A stretch of DNA of 21,814 nt from an uncultured Prevotella sp. (GCA_900543975.1 UQTI01000052.1:1-21814); one strand, 5' to 3'. Shown: positions 1 through 8,853, counted from the stretch's first letter. Program-made: numbers and translations. The notes: a model not told the origin generated them from the letters alone.

Positions 1-60
1 ATGTTTAGTTACCTTTTGCGGAGATATTCATTTTTGTTTTATAGAGGAAAGGTAGTGTAA
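1..60 (+). CDS. possible 3' end of a host gene (partial)
   Basis: Frame 1 is open from the first base of the window to a TAA at 58-60, giving at most 19 codons. It may be the C-terminus of a host gene that starts outside the window, or chance. The few residues, rich in basic and hydrophobic positions, show no family. A 12-bp palindrome at 76-87 followed by a T-rich stretch lies just downstream and could be a weak terminator. Support is weak because so short an open frame is expected by chance. Confidence 0.15.
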   Translation: MFSYLLRRYSFLFYRGKVV

Positions 61-628
61 AAAATCGATTATGAGAAGCAATTGCTTATTTTATTATGAA
101 GTTTCCGCTTTTTTTGACAACGCTTAATGTTTCACGGCTTGTCATCATCGGCTCATATCTTCTTTTCAATTCTTTTTCTTACTCCTTCTCCATCATCATC
201 ATATCCATTCCATATTCTCCATCTCCATCTTCATTTCCATTCCATCTTCTCCATCACCATCTTCTCCATCACCATCTTCTCCATTCTATCTTCTCCATCA
301 CCATCTTCATCACCGTCTCCTCTTTCCTCATTTTTGCCTCTTATCTTTATCTTCTGTCTTTTACCTTTTTCTTTTCATGTTTTTTTATCTTTTATCTTCC
401 TTTTTAATCATCATCTTTTTAAACTCATAGCCTTTTAATCTTATTCTTCTTTTCATCCTTGTCTTTCATGTTACAAACAAGTGAAAAATCAATCATTATA
501 ATAAGGTGTAATCTGTTTTTAGTTCAAAAAGGCCTTATGCTTATTGATAAAATACTTGATTTAGATTAAGAATATGTGGAATTTCATGAAATTGTTGTTG
601 AAAGTTTTGTTGTTTCAAATAAAAGCAG
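61..628. other. host intergenic region without a convincing gene
   Basis: This AT-rich stretch lies upstream of the tRNA promoter. Positions 150-420 are almost purely pyrimidine on the plus strand. The two overlapping forward frames open here, at 96-407 and 127-438, encode only Ser/Phe/His/Ile/Leu-rich low-complexity peptides. On the minus strand every frame through the repeat is closed within about 20 codons. I see no RNA gene, no protein gene and no mobile element remnant. Confidence 0.6.
242..316. repeat. 15-bp tandem repeat in a polypyrimidine tract
   Basis: The unit ccatcttctccatca occurs twice in direct tandem from 242. It is followed by a third, partly degenerate copy and then further partial copies. 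The surrounding 180-330 region is built from related cat/tct/cca words. The unit is a multiple of three, but no long frame runs through it on either strand, so this is a simple-sequence expansion rather than a coding repeat as far as the window shows. The complementary strand is a long polypurine tract. Confidence 0.7.
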
Positions 629-636
629 TACCTTTG
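606..636 (+). promoter_or_regulatory. Bacteroidota-type promoter for tRNA-fMet
   Basis: A TTTG at 606-609 and TACCTTTG at 629-636 are separated by 19 bases. This matches the known Bacteroidota primary sigma factor consensus (TTTG near -33, TAnnTTTG near -7). The predicted start near 640 gives a short leader of about 70 nt before the tRNA. Confidence 0.75.
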
Positions 637-708
637 CATCGCAATTCAGAAATACAACAATTGCTTAACGCTCTATTTGATGTGTTTTTGATTTGTTTTA
701 GTTAATAT

Positions 709-781
709 CGCGGAGTGGAGCAGTTGGTAGCTCGCCAGGCTCATAACCTGGAGGTCGCATGTTCGAGTCCTGCCTCCGCAA
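709..781 (+). tRNA. initiator tRNA-Met (fMet, anticodon CAT)
   Basis: A complete cloverleaf can be drawn: acceptor 709-715 with 774-780, D-arm 718-733, anticodon stem 735-739 with 747-751, anticodon CAT at 742-744, and T-arm 757-773. Two initiator hallmarks are present: C1 opposite A72 (709/780) leaves the first acceptor pair open, and the D-stem has A11:U24 (719/732). The anticodon stem ends in G30:C40 and G31:C39, but the third pair is A29:U41 instead of the usual G:C. The T-stem holds a T52:C62 mismatch (760/770). CCA is not encoded. The integrase gene begins about 110 bp downstream, so the 3' half is the likely integration target. Confidence 0.9.
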
Positions 782-785
782 CTAC
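757..785. other. probable attL (tRNA 3' end)
   Basis: Tyrosine integrases of temperate elements commonly recombine within the 3' end of a tRNA gene, and this integrase lies immediately beyond it. The att core is therefore inferred to be somewhere in the T-arm/acceptor segment. No second copy of this segment is present in the window, so the exact core cannot be set. The bounds given are only the segment in which it should lie. Confidence 0.4.
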
Positions 786-788
786 AAG

Positions 789-826
789 ATGGTCGAATCT
801 CCTTTAAACAAAGGGGTTTCGACCAT
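789..826 (+). terminator. strong hairpin downstream of the tRNA
   Basis: Positions 789-805 pair with 810-826 around the loop AAAC. The outer arms are ATGGTCGAA and TTCGACCAT, then one T-T mismatch, then seven more pairs including one G-T wobble. There is no T-run after it on the plus strand, so it is not a classical intrinsic terminator. It could end or help process the tRNA transcript, insulate the integrase, or be part of the attachment region. Confidence 0.5.
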
Positions 827-841
827 AATTCGTTTACGGGT

Positions 842-871
842 GTTGCGGAGACTCGGACAGAATTCCGGACA
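842..871 (+). repeat. inverted copy of the tRNA 3' end and a CGGACA pair
   Basis: GTTGCGGAG at 842-850 is the exact inverted complement of CTCCGCAAC at 774-782, the last bases of the tRNA. CGGACA then occurs twice in direct orientation, at 854-859 and 866-871, spaced 12 bases apart. Short repeats beside an integrase gene may be arm-type binding sites or an operator for the integrase. That is inference from position only. Confidence 0.35.
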
Positions 872-892
872 CTTTTAGTTTAATAACATTGG

Positions 893-2080
893 TTGTCTTC
901 CGACGAACAATGTAAAAAAATGTGCAGAACAGCCAAAAAAGTTTTATCTACAAGAGATATTATAGGTTATACCCTTCCACGGTTACATACAGGAAAAAGT
1001 TGGTATATCGATTTTTTTGCTTACGATCCGACAATAGACAGACTCAAGCGGAAGAAATACATGCTTGATAGGTACAACAAAAAAGAGCGCAAACTGATAG
1101 CCACAGTGCTTATAACCAACCTCACCCAGAAGCTCATTGCCGGCTGGAACCCTTATATAAACAATGATAAAGCACGCAGCTACACCACATGGGAAGCTGT
1201 AATAAAACGCTATACCGATTATATAAAGGTGTCAGAAGGCAAGAAAATGCTGAAGAGCAAGACAGCGACAGATTATCGCAGCCGTCTGGCCGTTTTTTTA
1301 TCCTACTTAGAAGAGTCCAAAGTCTCAATAAAGTATGTCTACCAGTTTAACAAGACTATTGTCGTTGACTTTTTGGACTATATAGTCTTTGACAAGGAGC
1401 GATCAGCCAAGACACGCAACAACTACCGAACATGGCTATCAACGTTCGCCACTTGGCTCGTGGAAAGACAATATATCTCTGAAAATTATGTAGAAGGTAT
1501 AAAGATGATGAAAGAGCAGGAGAAATTCCGCGATAACATAAAAGCCGAAGACCTCCATAAATTGAAAGAGTATACAAGAGTGGTCCGTCCGTCTTTTTAT
1601 CTCGCTTGCATGATGGAGTATTATACATTTATTAGGCCCGAAGAGCTGCGTCACATCAAAATTGGTAATATTTCAATAAAGAATCAGTGTATAACAATAC
1701 CCGCCGAGGTCTCGAAGAATGGTAAGGAGCAGACTGTGGCATTAAATGACACCATTCTGAAGGTGATGATAGATCAAGGTGTTTTTAACTATGCGTCTTC
1801 AGACTATCTCTTTGGCAAGGACGTCAGGCCTGGCAGAGAACAGATAGCTGTCAACCGCTTTAGGCAAGAATGGTGTCGCGTCAGGAAAGCTCTCAATTTC
1901 CCTGACACCTACCAATTTTACAGTCTAAAAGATTCTGGTATTCGCGACCTTGCCAATGCCGAAGGTATAGTTGTTGCTCGTGATCAAGCGCGACACTCAG
2001 ATATTTCAGTAACAAATAAGTATCTGAAAAGTCCGAGAGTCGCAAATGAAGTCACGAAACATTTTTCAGGAGAATTATAA
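893..2080 (+). CDS. int: tyrosine recombinase / phage integrase
   Basis: This site-specific recombinase would integrate and excise the prophage at the adjacent tRNA gene. The 395-aa length is normal for the family. Residues 1-90 resemble an arm-binding domain, about 95-200 is the SAM-like core-binding domain (TTWEAVIKRYTDY onwards), and 215-395 is the catalytic domain. Visible catalytic positions are R248 in TFIRPEELRH, a beta-hairpin lysine near K275/K278, the box II segment YSLKDSG with K346 where many families have Arg, H368 in ARHSD, and nucleophile Y377. The box II lysine form is common in Bacteroidota integrases. The start is uncertain: TTG at 893 gives the longest frame, because an in-frame TAA at 884-886 blocks extension, while ATG at 920 would give 386 aa. 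The gene converges on the late operon, and its TAA directly abuts the opposing stop. Confidence 0.92.
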   Translation: MSSDEQCKKMCRTAKKVLSTRDIIGYTLPRLHTGKSWYIDFFAYDPTIDRLKRKKYMLDRYNKKERKLIATVLITNLTQKLIAGWNPYINNDKARSYTTWEAVIKRYTDYIKVSEGKKMLKSKTATDYRSRLAVFLSYLEESKVSIKYVYQFNKTIVVDFLDYIVFDKERSAKTRNNYRTWLSTFATWLVERQYISENYVEGIKMMKEQEKFRDNIKAEDLHKLKEYTRVVRPSFYLACMMEYYTFIRPEELRHIKIGNISIKNQCITIPAEVSKNGKEQTVALNDTILKVMIDQGVFNYASSDYLFGKDVRPGREQIAVNRFRQEWCRVRKALNFPDTYQFYSLKDSGIRDLANAEGIVVARDQARHSDISVTNKYLKSPRVANEVTKHFSGEL

Positions 2081-3961
2081 GATCTCGTAGAAGTAACCTG
2101 TCTTTAGCCTGTCGATGCCATCTGCTGTCGCTTCGATCTCCACTTTTTGGCAGATGAAGCGACGGTTGTTGAAGATGTAAATTTTTGATGGGTCTGGTAG
2201 ATCATCAGTCAGGAATTTGATGCAGAAATGATTATGTGCATCAATTTCTACTGGAGTTCTTGAGTTGTACGGCATCTTTTCAAGCGATAGAGACACCGTT
2301 TCCATTTGGCCAGTCAGACGTGGATACATACGTCCGTCTGTTAGGCAAATAGGGTATCTGGCAAGAGTGTTCTCGTTGACATACGCTGAACCTATTATAT
2401 TGTTCGAGTCCAAATTTCTTACATAATCACCGCTAAACATTAGTCGCATTGTCTCGTTCGCCGATTCTTCTGTTGATGTAGCGTCAGCACCTTGCATAGC
2501 ATCCTGTACAGAAACATAATAGTTGCCATCATCATCTTCAGTCAGATTACTCAAGGACGTATCTTTGTCGTTAGACATCGATGGCATGCAGACCGTAGCG
2601 TTTGGCATGATGTCAGTAACATTCCACATGAATTTGTCGGGTCTTCTCTTGCGTTGTGTCATAGCCACTGGGATCATCTTTAAGTCAACGACATTGTCGC
2701 TCTCTTTGTCACGCATGATTGGGTTGAACAATCCGCACAAAGTGCGCTGCTCTGTTTCCTCTTCTGTGTCGGGGTTGCCATCTTTAGGTAACATAGCCCA
2801 TATATAATAGGAGTAGCCGACTTTAAAGATAGAACATCGTCGTTCTTTTGTTGTCATGGCCATTGCTGCAGAAGACATAGAGCTCTCGTCGTTATACGAC
2901 AAAACAGGGAACTGTTTAAGAGCTGACAAAGATATAAACTCGCGCCAATCTCGACCTACAGAATCATCAAATTGGTATTCAATATTTGAAGTGGCGAGAT
3001 TAGACAACCCATCTTCATCGAACTCAGCTGAATATTCGTCCAGGCAGTCATAAGCAACAGCCTCGTTGCTTGTGAGCTCATTTGTAGCGATGATGTCAAC
3101 AGTCATGGAAACATCATCAAAGACAAAAGAAGCATTAAAGAGCTTACGGAACTCATCTATAAAAGTGTAGACAGACCAGTGTGGCAAGGCATGTTTTATA
3201 AGGTATGAGCGGCGAGCAGATGCGATGTAGAGCCTTTTCCAAGGCTCTACATCGAAGTCATTGCGTCTAATATCGTAGCCTTCCGATTGAATAACATGCT
3301 TAAGGACGTACAGCAGATTAGGCTGCACAGCGAGTAGTTGCATGCAAGCCATTTTGCCAGTAGGGTAATTTATACCATCCACCTTCAGCTTCGTGAATTT
3401 AGCGGCTGACAGCAAGTTTGAGATGCAGTCATGACTTTCATCATAAATAGGATAAAACAGAGCAACTCCAGGTTGGCCGACACATTTGCCATTAGTTAGG
3501 TCAACCATAACAATTGAAGGCTTCTTTGAGCTGTCCACGCTTGTCATGCCTAGTTGCGCGTAACGGTTCTTGTCAATGCCACTGGAAATCTTGACAGTAG
3601 GGAAATCAATCTCATCAATATAATGTTTCTCAAATTTTGAGTTGTATTTGATGCGAGATTTGCCGCCTACAATCTGTAGTTTCACTGTTGACTCAGTGAC
3701 TGCCGTCAATGTACCTTTGCCGCTGATGAGCAGTCTATTGTCAACATACATTTTGCAGTCATCGAAAGTCCCAGTAGGCTTGTGGACATCGAAACGATGA
3801 ACATTGCCAAACAGAATCTGGTTGGCATGGATGGACATCGGGAACGAAATGTCATAAGTATATGTCCCAGAGTCCTCAATGAACTGATTGGCATAAGTGA
3901 TCTTTATCTTGTCTGATGTTGAAGGATAGGCCACATTGCCATTAATTGAACATTGTATCAT
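2075..3961 (-). CDS. putative tail-tip / distal tail protein, 628 aa
   Basis: The gene follows the tape measure gene after only two bases, the usual place for distal tail and baseplate proteins, so a tail-tip role is likely. The N-terminus (about 1-110) is rich in beta-strand, with a pattern TYTYDISFPMS ... NQILFGNVHR that I associate with conserved Bacteroidales prophage structural proteins. The middle (about 190-330) has alternating helix and strand, including FIDEFRKLFNASFVFDD. There is no signal peptide, membrane segment or recognisable enzyme motif. It is the last gene of the late region, and its TAA (2075-2077) abuts the integrase stop (2078-2080) with no terminator between. A hub or receptor-binding role cannot be told apart from sequence alone. 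Confidence 0.7.
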   Translation of the reverse strand: MIQCSINGNVAYPSTSDKIKITYANQFIEDSGTYTYDISFPMSIHANQILFGNVHRFDVHKPTGTFDDCKMYVDNRLLISGKGTLTAVTESTVKLQIVGGKSRIKYNSKFEKHYIDEIDFPTVKISSGIDKNRYAQLGMTSVDSSKKPSIVMVDLTNGKCVGQPGVALFYPIYDESHDCISNLLSAAKFTKLKVDGINYPTGKMACMQLLAVQPNLLYVLKHVIQSEGYDIRRNDFDVEPWKRLYIASARRSYLIKHALPHWSVYTFIDEFRKLFNASFVFDDVSMTVDIIATNELTSNEAVAYDCLDEYSAEFDEDGLSNLATSNIEYQFDDSVGRDWREFISLSALKQFPVLSYNDESSMSSAAMAMTTKERRCSIFKVGYSYYIWAMLPKDGNPDTEEETEQRTLCGLFNPIMRDKESDNVVDLKMIPVAMTQRKRRPDKFMWNVTDIMPNATVCMPSMSNDKDTSLSNLTEDDDGNYYVSVQDAMQGADATSTEESANETMRLMFSGDYVRNLDSNNIIGSAYVNENTLARYPICLTDGRMYPRLTGQMETVSLSLEKMPYNSRTPVEIDAHNHFCIKFLTDDLPDPSKIYIFNNRRFICQKVEIEATADGIDRLKTGYFYEIL

Positions 3962-3963
3962 AA

Positions 3964-6900
3964 TTAAGTGCGAGATTTAAGTTTATTGAAGCTGTCGAGA
4001 TTCTTTGCCACCCCTCTCGGTCCATCGATATAGACTTCTGCATGAATGCCGTCTGCAAGAATACTGGACAGTCTGTCGATGACATTGCGAGCTTCGTTGA
4101 GAGTAGAGCTTAGCTCAGAGTTGTCAGTGTTGACAGTTACAGAAGGGGCAGAGACTACCGTTGCGCCATCTTGACCAAGCGAGCGTGAGATGTCTGCTGC
4201 TGTGAGAGACGACACCGTATTGTTGCGTTGAGCTTCGTCTATGAGTCGAAGAGCGGGAAGAATATTATTGTTATTCACCGCCTTGTGATTAGCGACAAAC
4301 TCACCCTCATGCACAACACCGGCCTCACTGCGATAGCTTGATCCGCCCGTGAAACCACCCTCATAGTAGCCTGCCTCTTGTGCCTGTTGCTGCTTTTTGA
4401 TGGTGGCAATCTGTAGAGCACCGGCAGCTACAGCAATGCCTGCTGCTATAGGAGCAAGCACCAAGTTCGCGGGATAAGGTACGCCCTGCATGGCAGAACT
4501 GTAAGCAGCAATAGCCGAAATGGCAGTCTGTGCAACAGCTTGAGCAATTTGCATTGAAGCTTGTTTGCGGGCATATTTTGTTTTGATCTTGGCAATCTCC
4601 TTCTCTTTTTTCTCCTCTAACTTCTTTGTCTTGGCCGTATTGTTACCGGCAGCGTTGATAAGCTTCTCATACTTCTTCTCAGTAACCGTTACCTCATAGT
4701 CTGATTGAGCCGAATAATAAGAAGACATCGCGTTCATGATCGGCGAGATGGTATCCATGGCCGCTTGAAATTTAGCCACTACACCATTGAGCATCACAGC
4801 TGTCGCTTCGCCCATGGCTGCCATAGCCTCCTTGTGTGAAATCAAACCATCCTCCTCCATCGACTTGATGTTGGAGAGTGTAGACTTGTAAATGTCAATG
4901 TCAGAGGTGAGAAAATCTTTAACCTTAACGCCTTCCTCGTGCTTATCTGACCATGAAGCCTTAGCCTCGTTAGATGCGGTTGTGTAGGCAGAATGTGCGT
5001 TACGTTTAAACACTTCGTTTCCGGAATTGTGCAAATTCTCCTCAGACTCTTGTTCTTGATAATGGAGTTTTATCTGCTTCAACATTTCCTGGTACTCCTT
5101 TTCTTTAAGCAGACCCTGTTGGTGTAAGTGTTCGAGTCCTTTGAGCGTGATACGCTCTTGCTCTTTGATGTCCTTTGAAGCCCATTGCTCTTTGTACTGA
5201 GACAGCAAGTCCGAATAACGCTGCTCTCTAGCAAGACCCTGTTCCTGCTGTTTCTGGCTAATCTCAGCGTCAACGTCGAGCCATTCTTGAGATCCTTTCT
5301 TATAAAGCGACTGTCTTTTTTTAAGATAGTCAATTTCGTTTTGATAAAGTGCTTCTGCCAAAGCGATGTCGTCATGATACAGAGCACTGTTTGCTTCTTT
5401 TTTCTCATAAGCCATCTGTAGCTCTATAGCTATGCTTGCATGTTTCCTTTGCAGTTCGCGTTCGTCGAGCTGTAAAATATCTCTATGATATTGTTGCTCA
5501 AGATCCGTCTTCTTCTTAATGAGAGCTTGAGCCTCGTTAGAATCTTTTCCATATAGCTTAATCTGCTCATCAATACCATTGCTTTTGATCTTATACTGCT
5601 CACTCATAAACTCTCGATAGCTACGATTTTCGTCAATATACATACGGTAGTTTTCGACAAGCTCAGCATCTGTTAACGCTTGCTGAGCTTTGACGGCCTC
5701 TTTGAGAGTTTTAGTTCGCTGGGCTTCTTGCCGTTTTCGTTCAGCCTCTGCCTTTCTTGTCGCAACAGCTGCTTTGCGCTGAGCAGCAGCTTCAGCTTTT
5801 AAATCCTCTTGCGATTTATACTCTTCGTTCAGATTGTTACCATTATTTTTATTCGCATCCTTGTTTTTCTTCCCTAAGTTCTCGTTTGCTTTTCGCGTTA
5901 TCTCCATCTGCTCGACCTCTTTCTTCTGGACTTGTCGATATTTTTCCAACCATTCATCTTGCTGTTGCTGTAGTTTCAGCAAGTCTTGTGAATGGTTACG
6001 CACATAGTTAACTGTTGGATTACGGCTTAGGCCTTCGCGTTCAACGTAAGTTTTTGCCGACCAACCATGACTGAAGCCTTCTAAACCATGGCGGAACTGT
6101 CCATTATCAAAACCTTGAACAAGAGCATTATATCCCTTTTGTGCATAATGAGCAATGTTGTTGCCAATAGCTTGGAACTGGGAGCGGAAATTTTGCACCA
6201 TCTTGCCCCACCAACTATCCATATACTCTTCATCTACATCCTGTTTTTTTCGTTCAAGCTCTTTGACCTTAGCAAGATAAACACGAGCCTTAGCTTGAGC
6301 CAAAATCGAATCAGTGAGACTGTCAACAGCCTTGCGCGCATCGTTTGACAGGGCATTCTCAAGAGTGAGGTTGTCAAGATAGCCAGGGTATTGCTCCTTT
6401 AATTTTTTAAGAGCTTCTGTGCGCACATTATCTGAAGCCGATTTGTCTTGTACAAGCTTAACCAACGACGAAATCTCAGCAATCTCAGAGCGACATTGTG
6501 CCGAAGCTTCAGAGTTTGCTTTATTCAGCTCGCGTTGAGCCAGAGTGGCCTTGTCTGTTCTTGAAGCAAACGTAATAAGAGCAGCTGATACTGCCACCAT
6601 GGTCACCAAGGCTGCAGCCAACGGGTTGGCGAGAATGACATTATTCCACAGCTGTTGAGCAGCTGTAGCAAATCCAATCTGTTTTGTGCACGCCATAACC
6701 GCTATTTTATATGCTTCTTGTGCCGACGTCACAAGAGTGGTATATGTAGCTTTGAGTTTATCTATAGCAATACTTTTAAGCTTTGTGAGATTTGAAGCCG
6801 CCTCTGCTATTGCTGATGCCTTCACCGCTAACGTATAAGCTGCTAAGCCAGATGAAAGCACTACAAGCCCTTTCCAATATTTCATTGTAAAAGTTGCTAA

Positions 6901-8853
6901 TATAGATAGTGTTTTAACGAGCAAGTTACTGCCACTAATGGTATATTTTACAACAGGCAATAGACGTTCGCCAAGTTCTATTGTCAACTCGTTAAATTTA
7001 TTTTTGGCTTTCTCAATATCACCTTCAATCGTATTGTTTTGAATATCAAACTCCTCCAACACAGAATTCGCTTCTTTATAGGCTTTGGTCGCAATTTCCT
7101 GTCTATCTCTAATATCATCTATTTTGTCCACCATTTTCGCCAATACGTTCACGGCACGAACGCCATCAAGCCCCATATCACCGAACATTTTGCCGAGTTG
7201 GTTAAAGCTACCTTTAGCCTTCAAGTTTTCCATGAGTGTAATGACTGCTTTGTTCATGTCGTTCTTTACCATATCAGCGAAAGTCTTAACATCAACACCT
7301 GCCATCTTAGCGAATGTCTTTGTGTCGACTGCCATTTTAGTTAGAAGTTGAGAAAATGCTGTAGAACTCATCTCGTCTCTTAGAAGATTTTCATCCATTA
7401 CCGCACCGAATCCCATGATTTGCGCCTGTGTAAGGCCAACTTGTTTGCCAACGCCAGCGACGCGAGCTGTAAAATCAACAAGGTAGTTAGCTGAGGCAGA
7501 AGAGTTTTGCGCAAGTTCGTTGATAGCAGAAGCTGTAGCGAGCATTGCGCCGCGTAAGCCTAGACGGTCATCTTCGCCAAACGCCATAGAGAGCTTGGTA
7601 ATCAGAAGAAGGGCGTCTTCTCCCAAATCTTCGCCAAGTGCTACATCTATTTTATCTGCTACATCAACAAACTCCTCAACAGCTTCTTTGGAAGTAATAC
7701 TGAGTCTGCCCGCATCAGCGGCAAGTCCATTTAGTGCCTTTCTTGGTGTACGAGTGTCTATCTTTTTAAAGTTTTCATTCATTTCAAGCACTTCCTCCAT
7801 GGACTGTCCTGTAAATTTACGGACATTGTTCATCGTCTGATCCATAGAAGTGAAAGCATTCACACACTGGTGAACAGAAGCAGACAGGCCTGTGAAAGCA
7901 GCAACCCCTTGCGTAATTGCGCCCCAGTTTTTGTTCAGACTATTAACCGTTTTGCCAAAAAGCGATGTAGATGTTATCTGTTCATTGTTAACGGCTGCAA
8001 TTTGAGCTTTCAACTCCTTAGCCTTGTTACTTAGCAAGTCAAATGCTTCTGTACCCTGCTTTGCGTCTGCTAGACGCTCGTTGACAATCTTCAGTGAATA
8101 CTGAAGGTCACGCAACGATGCACCACTAATATTCTTGAGTGTAGCATCAATCAGCTTATTTTCTCGAGCAAGATCTGCGGCAGACCTTTTAGCAGCAGCT
8201 ATCTCCTGATCATATTTGTCTATCGAGAGGTTCGCATCTTTTTGCGCTGCATTTACTTCCTGGATGCGATTCTTAATTTTTTTGAGGTCTTCAGATGCCC
8301 TGACAAAAGCCTCTGTGTCAGGTTTCATGTCTCCAAGTTCCTCTTGAAGTTTTGAGGCAGCAGCCGTCAGTTCGTTCAGTGAAGCTCCATTAACATTGCC
8401 TAGGACACGTTGAAGGTTTGCTGTTGCACTGTTCAGCTCTTGCATTTGCTTTAGCGACTGCACTGTTGAGTCTTTTATAAAGTCCATGCGATCTTTACAA
8501 CGTTGCAGAACTTCGTTAAGCGCGTGATAATCATCAGCATTTGTCACTTGTTTCATGGCCTTACGCACTTCACGCGCAGCTTTCTCTATATCTCCTAACG
8601 ATGCAGTGGAAAGATTATTTACCGTGTCAATTGTTTTTGACACGCTGCTACCATAAGCCTTAAGACTTGCCTCAGCCGCCTTGATCTGTTTGTTGAAATT
8701 GTTAATATCCTTGACAGATGTGCCAGGATCACGCAAGGCATCCGCCTTTTTTCTCTTCAAGTCATCAAGACTTTTTTGAAGAGCTGCCATCTCGTTCTTT
8801 GCTTCTTGAGCGTTTAGACGGATGATTGTTTCAAAAGTTTGGGTTGTTGCCAT
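3964..8853 (-). CDS. phage tail tape measure protein, 1629 aa
   Basis: The tape measure protein sets tail length, fills the tail tube and helps DNA cross the envelope. Residues 1-300 are a charged Ala/Lys/Asp/Glu coiled-coil region. About 335-600 matches the TP901-type core seen in tail tape measure proteins, with MDQTMNNVRKFTG, GLAADAGRLS and GFGAVMDENLL segments. Hydrophobic stretches lie at about 650-690, 738-765 and 1431-1488. A long Gln/Lys/Glu-rich coiled coil spans about 1000-1330. The C-terminus holds Gly-rich GGFTGG and a VVHEGEFVANHKA segment common near tape measure C-termini. At the usual 1.5 angstrom per residue, 1629 aa suggests a tail near 240 nm. The ATG lies 8 bases beyond a terminator-like hairpin and has no Shine-Dalgarno sequence. 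Confidence 0.93.
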   Translation of the reverse strand: MATTQTFETIIRLNAQEAKNEMAALQKSLDDLKRKKADALRDPGTSVKDINNFNKQIKAAEASLKAYGSSVSKTIDTVNNLSTASLGDIEKAAREVRKAMKQVTNADDYHALNEVLQRCKDRMDFIKDSTVQSLKQMQELNSATANLQRVLGNVNGASLNELTAAASKLQEELGDMKPDTEAFVRASEDLKKIKNRIQEVNAAQKDANLSIDKYDQEIAAAKRSAADLARENKLIDATLKNISGASLRDLQYSLKIVNERLADAKQGTEAFDLLSNKAKELKAQIAAVNNEQITSTSLFGKTVNSLNKNWGAITQGVAAFTGLSASVHQCVNAFTSMDQTMNNVRKFTGQSMEEVLEMNENFKKIDTRTPRKALNGLAADAGRLSITSKEAVEEFVDVADKIDVALGEDLGEDALLLITKLSMAFGEDDRLGLRGAMLATASAINELAQNSSASANYLVDFTARVAGVGKQVGLTQAQIMGFGAVMDENLLRDEMSSTAFSQLLTKMAVDTKTFAKMAGVDVKTFADMVKNDMNKAVITLMENLKAKGSFNQLGKMFGDMGLDGVRAVNVLAKMVDKIDDIRDRQEIATKAYKEANSVLEEFDIQNNTIEGDIEKAKNKFNELTIELGERLLPVVKYTISGSNLLVKTLSILATFTMKYWKGLVVLSSGLAAYTLAVKASAIAEAASNLTKLKSIAIDKLKATYTTLVTSAQEAYKIAVMACTKQIGFATAAQQLWNNVILANPLAAALVTMVAVSAALITFASRTDKATLAQRELNKANSEASAQCRSEIAEISSLVKLVQDKSASDNVRTEALKKLKEQYPGYLDNLTLENALSNDARKAVDSLTDSILAQAKARVYLAKVKELERKKQDVDEEYMDSWWGKMVQNFRSQFQAIGNNIAHYAQKGYNALVQGFDNGQFRHGLEGFSHGWSAKTYVEREGLSRNPTVNYVRNHSQDLLKLQQQQDEWLEKYRQVQKKEVEQMEITRKANENLGKKNKDANKNNGNNLNEEYKSQEDLKAEAAAQRKAAVATRKAEAERKRQEAQRTKTLKEAVKAQQALTDAELVENYRMYIDENRSYREFMSEQYKIKSNGIDEQIKLYGKDSNEAQALIKKKTDLEQQYHRDILQLDERELQRKHASIAIELQMAYEKKEANSALYHDDIALAEALYQNEIDYLKKRQSLYKKGSQEWLDVDAEISQKQQEQGLAREQRYSDLLSQYKEQWASKDIKEQERITLKGLEHLHQQGLLKEKEYQEMLKQIKLHYQEQESEENLHNSGNEVFKRNAHSAYTTASNEAKASWSDKHEEGVKVKDFLTSDIDIYKSTLSNIKSMEEDGLISHKEAMAAMGEATAVMLNGVVAKFQAAMDTISPIMNAMSSYYSAQSDYEVTVTEKKYEKLINAAGNNTAKTKKLEEKKEKEIAKIKTKYARKQASMQIAQAVAQTAISAIAAYSSAMQGVPYPANLVLAPIAAGIAVAAGALQIATIKKQQQAQEAGYYEGGFTGGSSYRSEAGVVHEGEFVANHKAVNNNNILPALRLIDEAQRNNTVSSLTAADISRSLGQDGATVVSAPSVTVNTDNSELSSTLNEARNVIDRLSSILADGIHAEVYIDGPRGVAKNLDSFNKLKSRT

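Noticed and set aside
242..316. Tandem repeats as a CRISPR array
   Set aside because: The 15-bp units are contiguous, with no unique spacers and no cas genes.
96..438. Two overlapping 103-aa forward frames
   Set aside because: They are low-complexity Ser/Phe/His/Leu translations of a pyrimidine tract, without ribosome site or family features.
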